From Rhodobacteraceae bacterium EL53 (GTDB lineage: Bacteria; Pseudomonadota; Alphaproteobacteria; Rhodobacterales; Rhodobacteraceae): a stretch of DNA of 64,000 bases. Shown here piece by piece: positions 1-8,472 of the stretch. The translations under genes and the position numbers were made by a program. The first letter of the stretch is position 1, and each line of letters begins with the position of its first letter. A model generated the notes under the pieces. It saw only the letters and a program-made list of their open reading frames with translations, made no database searches and had not been told where the DNA came from. The stretch is from contig OMPR01000002.1 in NCBI GenBank assembly GCA_900313015.1, positions 553 through 64,552 of the forward strand. The letters run 5' to 3'.

Positions 1-1205
1 GCAGGCAACGGACCCACAGCCGCAAAGGCAAGCTGATCCCCGCGATCCGCATCCGTCGCAGCCATCTGACCCGACACAGGCGCCCCGTCCTCAACCGCAG
101 ACGCAACAGACCCCGACAACACAGGACCGTCATTGCGACCCGAGATCGTCAGCGAGATTGAATGCGAAGTTCCGTCAACTGTTTGAACGGCAACCATTTC
201 ATGAATTATTTCCCCAACAGAAAGCGATTGTACCGCTGCGGAATTGTTGTCCAGATCAAAGGTCCAGTGTCCGGCACTATCTATAGCCAACACACCGTGG
301 CCAAGCGTGTATGAATGCGAAACAAATGAAGCCTCACCAGGATCCGGGTCGACCACTGTGAGATCGCCAGACACAGAAGTCTTTGTGTCCTCTATTGTTG
401 AACCAGTTGCGATCCCACCAATGATCGCGCCATCCGGCAGTGGGCCAATTTGAAATGGAAGAACCGCGTTGGCTGTTGAACCATTCGTCTGTGTCCCTGT
501 AATATGCAGGGTCCCCGAACCGGACCAGTCAGGAGTGGGGATCAGCGATAAACTCGTCAGGTCAGTATTGTGCGGAAGTATCCAACTGTGATTTGGACCT
601 GAATGCCCGTGTGTTAAGGTGGCTCCCGGTGGCATACCAGTGACAACCAAATCGACGGTTCCACGATGGTGCAACGCGTCTACTGCAGAAATATGAAGTG
701 CAAGTGGGTGGTCTTCACGCCCGATGGCGGCAAGCGCAGCCACTGATGGCCCCTGAACTGATGAACCTGTCGCGATATGGCCAGCAACTTCACCCGGTCG
801 TGCGCCCGGAACTGCCGTTATCGTATTGCTTGAGCCTCGGTTTGTTGTCAGACCCGCGTGTGCTGAAATTGACAAACCATGAACCTCAAAACCAGAGTTG
901 AAAAGACTGGCACCAGAATCGGAATATTGCCGCTGCACGGGAGCTTCGGCCCCATGCAGAGCATTTGGAGCGGGTTGATCTTCGACCGACATTATCCGTG
1001 CCAGAGCATCTGCAGACACAACGAACTTTGATGTGCCTGCATCTGCATTATCAGCTACGTTGGAAACTTGCGCCGCACCGTCGTCTGTGTCCGACTGTCG
1101 TTGAACTGGACTTTGATCAACAACAACCCAACCGAATGCTTCTTCTGAGACAGGATCAACGCCTTTGATAGCGGAGAGTTTACTCTTTTTGGGATCAATG
1201 CTCAT
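1..1205 (-). CDS. VCBS-repeat secreted protein, N-terminal part (runs off left edge)
   Basis: The frame is open from an ATG at 1205 to the window edge, so about 400 N-terminal residues are visible and the rest is missing. A GAGGTG ribosome-binding site lies just upstream, and the start is 10 bp after the stop of the HlyD-type gene. The protein begins MSIDPKKSKLSAIKGVDPVS with no Sec signal. After a low-complexity segment come Ig-like repeats; near residues 275-375 is a VCBS pattern (GHWTFDLDN, then VQSLSVGE, then LTISGRNDGPV). Such proteins are usually large calcium-binding adhesins or exoproteins secreted by type I systems through a C-terminal signal, which would lie outside the window. Being last in an operon with the exporter genes strongly suggests it is the dedicated substrate. 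Its exact surface function cannot be told. Confidence 0.85.
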   Translation of the reverse strand, partial: MSIDPKKSKLSAIKGVDPVSEEAFGWVVVDQSPVQRQSDTDDGAAQVSNVADNADAGTSKFVVSADALARIMSVEDQPAPNALHGAEAPVQRQYSDSGASLFNSGFEVHGLSISAHAGLTTNRGSSNTITAVPGARPGEVAGHIATGSSVQGPSVAALAAIGREDHPLALHISAVDALHHRGTVDLVVTGMPPGATLTHGHSGPNHSWILPHNTDLTSLSLIPTPDWSGSGTLHITGTQTNGSTANAVLPFQIGPLPDGAIIGGIATGSTIEDTKTSVSGDLTVVDPDPGEASFVSHSYTLGHGVLAIDSAGHWTFDLDNNSAAVQSLSVGEIIHEMVAVQTVDGTSHSISLTISGRNDGPVLSGSVASAVEDGAPVSGQMAATDADRGDQLAFAAVGPLP

Positions 1206-1214
1206 AACCACACC

Positions 1215-2519
1215 TCAGCGTTCAGAAAGTGCTAAATCTAGATTTGTGTAGATCGGTTTCCACACATATTCGAAAACGGTTTTGGTACCCGTCCGAATAT
1301 CAGCTTCGCCAGTCATTCCCGGCAGCACATCTAATCCATCATTAGCGGTCTGCGAAAACGTGCTGCTCTGAAGTGAGATTTCAAGATCGTAAAATGCATT
1401 CCCGCGTTGATCGATACGTGTCGTCGGTGAAATCTCGGTCACAGTACCCTGCAGAGCCCCATAACGACTGAAGTCAAAGCTATCGACTTTCAACCGAACT
1501 GATTGCCCAACTTTGACAAAGGCCACATCCCGCGGCGTGATGCTTCCGACGAACTGCAATCCACCATCCAAAGGCACCAATACAGCGACTACCCCGCCGG
1601 CTTCGATTACATCACCGGTTTTCTCATCCGGGATCGCTTGAACAACACCAGCAACCGGGGCGACAACTTCGGTCTCACTCAAGCGTTTGTTGAGTTTAGC
1701 TGCCTGCTCGGACAGAGTGCGTCTTTCCGTAATAGCATCTACAATCCGCGATCTGGCTTTAGCAGTCTCTTCTAGATTTATACGCTCAATTGAATGTTCC
1801 AACTCTCCAATTTCAGCTTCGGTCACCGACTGTCTGCCTGCAAGTCTGGCCAGTTCAAATCGATATTGAGCCACTTGCGTGTTTAACTCTGCCAATCTGG
1901 TACGCGGCGCGAGTTTGCGGTTAAAAAGGTCTTCCTGAATTGCGCGCTCGTCATTAGCAATTCGAAGCTCTGACATCAGCTCAGGAAGCTCCGCCTCGAT
2001 AGCAGCCAATTCAGCTTTTTTCTCGACTATTTGTGAACGTGTCACGCTCCGCTCTGCCTCAAGAAAGGCCAACTGAGCGTCAAGAGCTGCTGCCTCTCGG
2101 GTTACAAGTTCTGCAAAATCCTCTTCAAACTTAGAGAAGTCCGGCTCTCGTCGTTCAACCAAAGACGTCAACCGCTCAATTTCCAAGGAAAGCGCGGCGG
2201 ATTTAGATCTGATGTTCTTCAAATCCGAAAGAGCTTCGGTCTGGTCAAGCGTAACCAACAGATCACCCACCTGGACCTTTTGTCCCGGTGTCACAAGAAC
2301 CGACTTGACCTGACCTCCAGCGAAGCTCTCAACACGCTGAACATTGGCAATCGGTTCGATAGCACCTCGCGCCTTAGTCACTTCGTCAATCGAAGTCCTT
2401 ACCATCCAGAAGATCAAGATTGCGAGACCCACGACTAAAACCATTGCAGAACGTCTGGCCCACTTCGCCCCAGCTGTCTCACTTAGCTCGAAGTCATGAT
2501 CGCCGTACTGATTGCTCAT
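1215..2519 (-). CDS. HlyD-type periplasmic adaptor of a type I secretion system
   Basis: 434 residues. A short cytosolic N-terminus precedes one membrane segment (about residues 24-43). Then come a barrel-sandwich half (PGQKVQVGDLLVTLD), a long charged coiled-coil hairpin (about 95-290), the second half of the lipoyl-like domain, and a beta-barrel containing VGQSVRLKVDSFD. This is the classic membrane-fusion protein layout that bridges an inner-membrane ABC exporter to a TolC-like outer-membrane channel. The start overlaps the upstream ABC gene by 4 bp (ATGA), indicating translational coupling. No TolC homologue is in the window, so the outer-membrane component must be shared or encoded elsewhere. 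Confidence 0.93.
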   Translation of the reverse strand: MSNQYGDHDFELSETAGAKWARRSAMVLVVGLAILIFWMVRTSIDEVTKARGAIEPIANVQRVESFAGGQVKSVLVTPGQKVQVGDLLVTLDQTEALSDLKNIRSKSAALSLEIERLTSLVERREPDFSKFEEDFAELVTREAAALDAQLAFLEAERSVTRSQIVEKKAELAAIEAELPELMSELRIANDERAIQEDLFNRKLAPRTRLAELNTQVAQYRFELARLAGRQSVTEAEIGELEHSIERINLEETAKARSRIVDAITERRTLSEQAAKLNKRLSETEVVAPVAGVVQAIPDEKTGDVIEAGGVVAVLVPLDGGLQFVGSITPRDVAFVKVGQSVRLKVDSFDFSRYGALQGTVTEISPTTRIDQRGNAFYDLEISLQSSTFSQTANDGLDVLPGMTGEADIRTGTKTVFEYVWKPIYTNLDLALSER

Positions 2520-4447
2520 TGGATCGTCTCCGTTTTGATAGTCTCAATCGAATTGTCATCGGGTTTTGCGACGGGCCCAAAATAGGCCAAACCACCTTTG
2601 TCCAAAACAATCGCCAAATCAGCGACTTCGGCCAGCGAGGTGTCATGCGTCGACACAATTAAAGTTGCTTGTCTTGTGTCATCACTCATTAAGTTACGAA
2701 TTGCGTGTCGTTCGCGTTCGCTACCCAATCCGTCTGGGTTATCTAAAAGGTACAGTGACTTATCAGCGGGAATTTCCAGTCTACCATCCTGATCGATCGA
2801 CGTCTCGTCTGCCGAGAATTGGACGAACTGAGCCATTGAATCAGGGTCATATTGGTCGATTGAGCATCCATTCATCAAAAGCATGCCAGACTGGGTATTT
2901 AGTCGCCCGGCCAGCATTTTGAGAAGAGTGGTTTTTCCAGACCCATTCGGACCCATCACAATCACAGAAGACCCATCCGGAATGTCAAAACTCACCCCGG
3001 ACAACGCCGGTGTCACAGCACCCGGAAACCTAAAATACAAGCCACTTGCCTTTATGCTAGTTGGTTGCTCAGGAAATGGTGTTTGCTTGTGCGCACGCGC
3101 CGCAATGGTTGGTGTTTTCAGTATTTGATGAAGTTGAGCCCATGCGGTGCGGATCGACTGAATTCTGGGAAACCCAAGAAACAACGCTTGCGCCGGTCCT
3201 GTTACGCGCCATGTCAAAAGCATCATCCCGATCAGCACACCCGCCTGCAAGTGACCTGTTAGGACAAGATCTAGTCCAATTATCAAAGTTACAAGCGCTG
3301 TACCGGTGCCCAAAACAAATCCAATCGCCTGCATCGCGCCGCTTCTCGATTGCGCAACCAGGCCATCCCGCGTGACCTGACGCGAAACTTGATCCAGACG
3401 TTTCATCCACTTTTCAGTTCGGTTCCGGGATACAATTTCACCCTCGTCTTGTACCAACTCTTCCATCAGATGTTGGCGTTCAGCAGACAACCGGCTTTGG
3501 TTAGGGCTGGTGTTGGGCCGTATTGACCCAAACGCGTAGCCAAACCCAAGAAACAACACCAAGTAGACTGCTGGAATAATCACCATCCAGCCTCCGACAA
3601 ACAGGATCGCAATTAGAGACAACGCAATAAAAGGCGCGTCGAAGATGGCCGTTACGTTTTGCGACGCAAACAAATCTGCCGCTCGCTCAGCTGTGCGGAT
3701 CTGTGACACCGCACGCGGCGCAGTCAGCGCTGCGTTCGCTAAGGGTTGGCGACGTAGTATTTTGAGCGCAGTCATCATGGACAGCGTTGCCGCAAGACGC
3801 GGTCTTTCAGCTGCGATCAACCCCGCGCGGGTTCTACGCATTAGAAACATCAACGACAAAACGATGATTGCTCCAGTCAAAAGTGGCATCAACGACCCCT
3901 GAGCCCCGGCACCTAGCACTCGGCTGTAAACAGCCATCGTGAAAAACGGAACACTCAGAGCGCAAAGGTTGATCGCGAGAGATTGCCAACACAGTTCTCG
4001 GAAAAACCTATTTCTACGTTGAATAAACACCGCGTACATCTGCTCTGCGGCGTCAGCTTCAGACTCGTCGAGAACGCAAATCTTGGTCTCGGCCTGCAGT
4101 ATGCTCTCGCTTGATACACGCGCGCCTTCAGGAAAAACCGTCTCTCTGTCACCATGACGCACGATAGCGTGCCATTGACCGTCCGAAATTGCGACTACCG
4201 CACAGTCCACCCCATCATTCCACGCATCAGGCACGCCTTTAGTCGTGAACGCAGCCGCACCACAAACATTAAACAAGAAAGCGATATCTTCAGCATTCTC
4301 TGCGTGAAGCTTTCCACGGTGCGCAGATAGAATTTCACTGGCTTGCCTGCTGTTCCCAAGAGTGGACAGCACATCCGCAACAAAACTGTTTACGTCAAAC
4401 CCACCGGACGTCTCAGCGGCCCGACTGATAGCCTTAGAATTACTCAT
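2516..4447 (-). CDS. Type I secretion ABC exporter subunit with Walker A but no signature motif
   Basis: 643 residues. The N-terminal ~140 residues resemble a C39-like domain, with no convincing catalytic Cys-His pair. A membrane domain follows (about 150-430), then a nucleotide-binding domain. The Walker A motif GPNGSGKT (499-506) and the H-loop STHD (H601) are intact. Between them the domain is shortened: the LSGGQ signature and most of the helical subdomain are missing, and Walker B reads LYLLDNP, with Asn570 where the catalytic Glu normally sits. Its partner encoded immediately upstream has the opposite losses, so the two probably form a heterodimer with one usable ATP site. It overlaps the upstream gene by 8 bp and hlyD by 4 bp. 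It is predicted to export the VCBS protein of the same operon. Confidence 0.88.
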   Translation of the reverse strand: MSNSKAISRAAETSGGFDVNSFVADVLSTLGNSRQASEILSAHRGKLHAENAEDIAFLFNVCGAAAFTTKGVPDAWNDGVDCAVVAISDGQWHAIVRHGDRETVFPEGARVSSESILQAETKICVLDESEADAAEQMYAVFIQRRNRFFRELCWQSLAINLCALSVPFFTMAVYSRVLGAGAQGSLMPLLTGAIIVLSLMFLMRRTRAGLIAAERPRLAATLSMMTALKILRRQPLANAALTAPRAVSQIRTAERAADLFASQNVTAIFDAPFIALSLIAILFVGGWMVIIPAVYLVLFLGFGYAFGSIRPNTSPNQSRLSAERQHLMEELVQDEGEIVSRNRTEKWMKRLDQVSRQVTRDGLVAQSRSGAMQAIGFVLGTGTALVTLIIGLDLVLTGHLQAGVLIGMMLLTWRVTGPAQALFLGFPRIQSIRTAWAQLHQILKTPTIAARAHKQTPFPEQPTSIKASGLYFRFPGAVTPALSGVSFDIPDGSSVIVMGPNGSGKTTLLKMLAGRLNTQSGMLLMNGCSIDQYDPDSMAQFVQFSADETSIDQDGRLEIPADKSLYLLDNPDGLGSERERHAIRNLMSDDTRQATLIVSTHDTSLAEVADLAIVLDKGGLAYFGPVAKPDDNSIETIKTETIQ

Positions 4448-5846
4448 CCTGAGCCTCCGTCGTTTCGGCCTTGTCTAGTGTTTGAAGTCGCTTGTCGGCA
4501 CTTAAAACAACTATTGCGCGCGCGTCTTTCTGTGCCAGCAAAACGCTGACTAGCCCCTCAACAGCGGCATTGTCCAAAGAGAACGAAGGGTCTTCCAGAG
4601 CGAGAACGTCTTCTTTCGACGACAGCGCATGAGTCAAAGCGACAAGCTTAGACGCGCCCTGTGACAACGGCGACGAAGGGCCTTCGCCTATTGCGGTTTG
4701 ATATCCGTCGGGCAGTTCTGCAACCAATCTATCCAGACCTATTAAGGCTGAAATCCGCAGGGCATCATTTTCATTTTCCACTTCGAACGAAGAAATATTC
4801 TGCAGAATTGTCCCATACATCAAATTGGGGTTTCTGGGCACATGATGTATGTGCTGCCCCCCTCCATCGTTCACCAATGTCTTGAACCTATCCACTTCTG
4901 AAGTTCCAGCATCCGGATTGATAACCAGATACCCTTTGGCAATATCCTGAACGTTTCCAGATGGCGTATAGCTAACCGTTGATTTAGCTTCGGAAGCAGC
5001 GACTTTGACTGCCTGATGGCGAAACGAGGCCATGACAGCACCTAACAATTGGTTGGCTCCGCGCGAACCAAGCAGGGTACAGGCTGCGAGCCCGCCCGTC
5101 GTCAAATCCCCATTCAAAACAGAAAATGCACCCACTCCAACAATAGCGACCGTGATGGCTAAGCCTGCTGATTGCTGAATATCCATCAAGGCGGCATTGA
5201 AACGGTCAAGCTTTTGGCTCGCGTTGGCTTCGATTCTTTTCAAGTTGAGCAGATCGAAAAACGACGGTCCCACGGAATCCAACGTTGCAGCTTGATGGGC
5301 ATATGCCACTGATTCACTTATGGCATCCTCAACATTGGCTTTGGCGACCGCAAGATCGGCAACACGTTGACGGTAGGTTCCAACCCTTATCGCTAAATAA
5401 ACTGAAACAACCGCGACAAGAACCAGAGGAGCCAGAACAATGCGACCGCCAAGATACCAAACAAGGATAAGAAAAACGACTGCGAACGGCGCATCAAAAT
5501 AGGCGACTTTACCTTGCCCGACATCAATGTCACGTGACTGAGCCAGCGCGTTTAGCACCCTACGCTTGTCGACCCTCTCCCTACTGAAACCAATCAATGA
5601 GCGCGTTGTGTCCAGAGATTTTGCGTGCCCGGAGATTGCAGCGGTACGGGCGAAAGCCGTGGATCTCACATAACGCAAGAAGCCCGCTCCTATCAAAGCA
5701 AAACCCGTGCCCGCAAAAATGACGATCGCAGACCCAAAGGACTGACTGGGAACGATCCGATCATAAACCTGCAACAAGGCGAGCGGTAACGCCAAAGATA
5801 AGATATTAATTCCCATTGAAAGGAATGAAATGCCCGCTTTATTCAC
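4440..5846 (-). CDS. Type I secretion ABC exporter subunit with degenerate nucleotide-binding domain
   Basis: 468 residues, first gene of the exporter operon. The start is GTG at 5846, preceded by a GAGGGG ribosome-binding site; an in-frame stop 30 bp upstream excludes a longer reading. The transmembrane domain occupies roughly residues 1-285 (NILSLALPLALLQVYDRIVP is typical of exporter subunits). The nucleotide-binding domain has no recognisable Walker A (region ~306-325). It retains a signature-like LSQGASKL (394-401) and a D-loop (SFSLD, 421-425). The Walker B acids are swapped (ALEDP) and the H-loop His is replaced (LSADK). It is therefore unlikely to hydrolyse ATP as a homodimer, but it could supply the signature half of a composite site with the next subunit. 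Confidence 0.85.
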   Translation of the reverse strand: MNKAGISFLSMGINILSLALPLALLQVYDRIVPSQSFGSAIVIFAGTGFALIGAGFLRYVRSTAFARTAAISGHAKSLDTTRSLIGFSRERVDKRRVLNALAQSRDIDVGQGKVAYFDAPFAVVFLILVWYLGGRIVLAPLVLVAVVSVYLAIRVGTYRQRVADLAVAKANVEDAISESVAYAHQAATLDSVGPSFFDLLNLKRIEANASQKLDRFNAALMDIQQSAGLAITVAIVGVGAFSVLNGDLTTGGLAACTLLGSRGANQLLGAVMASFRHQAVKVAASEAKSTVSYTPSGNVQDIAKGYLVINPDAGTSEVDRFKTLVNDGGGQHIHHVPRNPNLMYGTILQNISSFEVENENDALRISALIGLDRLVAELPDGYQTAIGEGPSSPLSQGASKLVALTHALSSKEDVLALEDPSFSLDNAAVEGLVSVLLAQKDARAIVVLSADKRLQTLDKAETTEAQDE

Positions 5847-6179
5847 GCCCGATACCCCTCGAGAAAAAGTACTTCAAAGTTCGAATTTATATGCCCGGTC
5901 CGCAGAACTGAACTATTTTGACGACCACTGACTTTCAAAGGTAGGCCAAATTTAGAATTCTGTCTCGAAAAATCCATCCACAAAAAGATTCTGGCCTTTA
6001 TGTTTCGAATCGCGCCACAAACCTTTTGGGTATGCAACCAAACACGTTCAGCAATTCCTATTCAGCAACATCACTGATGCAAGGCCCCTTGTTTTGCTGC
6101 ACGAATGCTGTGACCGCATTCACAGTATGAATCGAGTGCGATAGCCGGCGGTATGAGCAGTTGGGCGCTAGAATTTACA
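5847..6179. other. Intergenic region upstream of the type I secretion operon
   Basis: About 330 bp, AT-richer than its neighbours, with no convincing gene. It must hold the promoter for the minus-strand exporter operon, but I cannot place -35/-10 boxes with confidence. A short minus-strand open frame here (5843-6037) has no homology-like features and overlaps the exporter start. Confidence 0.4.
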
Positions 6180-6450
6180 AGGCCGAGAATTGGTCACCTT
6201 ACGATGACAGCTTGAAGGGGCACGGGCAGTTGTCGATCTGATTTGGCCCAAAATGATCTGGACACCACCGCCAAACAGCAAGCGCGGTTGGCAGCAACAA
6301 TTCAGTTACGCCGTCCATTCTGTCTTGTCTGACACTGAAAGCTCTGTTTGGCCTGCCGCTTTGTAAAACAATCGGGGTCTCCCAGAGTCTGCTGCGGCTG
6401 GTCAGGTTGAGTTGGGCGGCGCCGGAGCCATCGCCCGCAATGCGCTATAG
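6180..6450 (+). pseudogene. Decayed IS5-family transposase fragment
   Basis: Reading the plus strand in shifting frames gives a recognisable IS5-type transposase N-terminus: NWSPYDDSLKGHGQL, then (after a TGA where the family has Trp) MIWTPPPNSKRG, then after another frame change CLTLKALFGLPL and SQSLLRLVRLSWAAPEP. These match the family pattern NW..YD..L..RG.L..WF....W.PP..GKRG followed by CLT.K.LFG..LR...G...SLLRL. At least one in-frame stop and one frameshift are present, and the catalytic DDE region is missing. It is an insertion-sequence relic with no function. Terminal inverted repeats were not found. Confidence 0.65.
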
Positions 6451-6576
6451 GCGGGCTGTGCAAACAGAGGGAACTGAGAATTAGCAATAGACGCAAATGG
6501 GCAATATAATCATTGGAGAAGCGTGTATTCACGTAGTTAGAAGACTTATCGTCGCTAAAGATCATCTAACAAACAA

Positions 6577-8472
6577 CTACGCTTTCGGCATGCCCTTTGC
6601 GCGAGACAACCTTTTTTGAGCAGCGATGCGAAAGGGCGCATTCGGAGCTCCGTAACTGCAGTAACTCTGGCTCCTTTGAACAATCTCAACAAACACATTT
6701 CCACTAAATGACAGAGAGTACGCTTGAAAGAAATCAGCGCCATCATCTTGGTCGTAAAGAACGTCACAGGCTTGCATCTTCTCTATGAGGCCATCAGCCA
6801 AGTTAAACCGAGCAGCGAGATCTTCATAGTAATTGGGAGAGATCGGTAGCGTTCTGAAGCCCCTTGAGTTGAGCATCTCTAGCGTTCCGAAAATGTCTTG
6901 GGTTGCGAAAGCGATATGCTGGACAGATGCACCAAAACTATCTGACAGGAACGCACCGGCCAGCGTCCTGTGACTGTCCGCTCCATTGAGCGTAACCCTC
7001 ACCGAGCGGTTGACAGCTTCCACGGCCTGACTCCGCACGAGGCCGTCAGGGTCAATCACGTCAATCATAGGAGCCTTGGCCATGTCGAACAACGTGGTGT
7101 AAAACAGCGACCAACTGAGCATGTCATCATAGCTCATTGTTTGAGCGACATGGTCAATATGGGTCAGTCCAGCACCTACGGGCACACGCTCTGCAGAAAA
7201 CTCCATTTCCCAGACGCGCCCAAGCTCCGAACTGTCATCCAGGAAATGTAGAACAGATCCTGATAATCCACGAACAGCCGGAATCGCAAGCTCGCCAGCA
7301 CCAATGGGTTGCGTAAATACGTCAGCGCCAAGGGCCGATGCTCTCGTCGCCGCCGATTTTGCATTGGTAACTTTTAGACCCAAATCGCACACGCAGGTGC
7401 CGCGGGCATTCCAACTGCTTGCGGCGTGCCTGGTGGTTTCTTCGTTCAGTACGATACGGATATCGCCCTGTTGCCAAAGACCTGCGGCTTTGCTGCGGTG
7501 TTGGCCCACTTTTTCAAAACCAAGAGTAGTCAGATCATTTCTTAAAGCGTCAGCTTCATCCCCGCGCGTAGCGAACTCAACAAAGGCAAAACCCTTGGTC
7601 TCGATGCGAGGCGGTATCGAAGGCAAATTGAAGCCCAAAGTTGGTTCAGCACGTTTGACGTCATCCATCAGCGCGATTAGAGAGCGGTACCCGTCTTTGG
7701 CTATCGTGTGCGGATTGCCACCGCGAAACTGATCATTGAAAATCTCAAGGCTGATCGGCCCGTCATAACCAGTCGCCATGACAGCTTGCATAAATCGAGT
7801 CACATCCAAATCGCCCTCACCAGGCATATTTCTGAAATGGCGTGACCAGTAGAGCAGATCCATGTCGATCAACGGTGCGTCCGCCAATTGGACAAAGAAA
7901 ACCTTGTCGCCGGGGACAGAGCGAATGCTGTCAGGGTCAAGCTTGCGACCCAGTGTATGAAAACTATCGACGATCAAACCGACATTGGGATGATCTGCGC
8001 GGCGTACGATTTCCCATGCGTCACGGTGGTCATCTATATGTCGGCCCCAGGCAAGTGCCTCGTACCCAATGCGCAATCCGCGTTTTGCAGCCCGCTCACC
8101 TAGTTCATTGAAATCGCTCGCGGCGCGTTCGATGCCACCCAATGCCGCAGGATGTAGAGACGAACAGATAAGCACCAGATCGGTGCCGAGTTCCTGCATT
8201 ACATCAAACTTGCGTTCAGCCCGGTCAAACGCTTGGGAGCGGGCCGGTTCCGGCAAGGTTTCGAAATCACGAAAGGGTTGGAACAACATAATCTCCAACC
8301 CATGATCACGAACCAGATTCCCGACATCGCGAGGGCTGCCATAGTCTGCGATGAAATCGGCTTCAAAGATTTCGATACCATCAAACCCAGCCGAGGCAAT
8401 CGCGGCGAGCTTCTCTCTCAGATTGCCAGAGATCGAGACCGTTGCGATCGAGGTTTTCAGCGACTTTCTCAT
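6577..8472 (-). CDS. quiC: 3-dehydroshikimate dehydratase-like fusion (sugar-phosphate isomerase fold + HPPD-like VOC domain)
   Basis: 631 residues from the ATG at 8472. That start overlaps the dctM stop (ATGA) and gives MRKSLKTSIATVSISGNL, which begins exactly at the TIM barrel; a longer reading to 8568 would lie inside dctM. Residues 1-290 are an AP-endonuclease-2/xylose-isomerase-like barrel with the metal ligands in sequence: GYEALAWG, VDSFHTLGR, FFVQLADAP and SLEIFNDQFRGG. Residues ~300-630 resemble 4-hydroxyphenylpyruvate dioxygenase, with an iron triad in LTHIDHVAQ, SVQHIAFAT and VFVEIVQRS. This architecture and length match QuiC1-type 3-dehydroshikimate dehydratases, which make protocatechuate from 3-dehydroshikimate. 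The TRAP genes and dehydrogenase upstream fit quinate/shikimate use. The exact substrate is inferred, and the role of the second domain is unclear. Confidence 0.85.
   Translation of the reverse strand: MRKSLKTSIATVSISGNLREKLAAIASAGFDGIEIFEADFIADYGSPRDVGNLVRDHGLEIMLFQPFRDFETLPEPARSQAFDRAERKFDVMQELGTDLVLICSSLHPAALGGIERAASDFNELGERAAKRGLRIGYEALAWGRHIDDHRDAWEIVRRADHPNVGLIVDSFHTLGRKLDPDSIRSVPGDKVFFVQLADAPLIDMDLLYWSRHFRNMPGEGDLDVTRFMQAVMATGYDGPISLEIFNDQFRGGNPHTIAKDGYRSLIALMDDVKRAEPTLGFNLPSIPPRIETKGFAFVEFATRGDEADALRNDLTTLGFEKVGQHRSKAAGLWQQGDIRIVLNEETTRHAASSWNARGTCVCDLGLKVTNAKSAATRASALGADVFTQPIGAGELAIPAVRGLSGSVLHFLDDSSELGRVWEMEFSAERVPVGAGLTHIDHVAQTMSYDDMLSWSLFYTTLFDMAKAPMIDVIDPDGLVRSQAVEAVNRSVRVTLNGADSHRTLAGAFLSDSFGASVQHIAFATQDIFGTLEMLNSRGFRTLPISPNYYEDLAARFNLADGLIEKMQACDVLYDQDDGADFFQAYSLSFSGNVFVEIVQRSQSYCSYGAPNAPFRIAAQKRLSRAKGMPKA

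Noticed and set aside
5843-6037. 64-residue minus-strand frame ahead of the exporter gene
   Set aside because: It overlaps the GTG start of the exporter subunit, has no ribosome-binding site and no family-like features.
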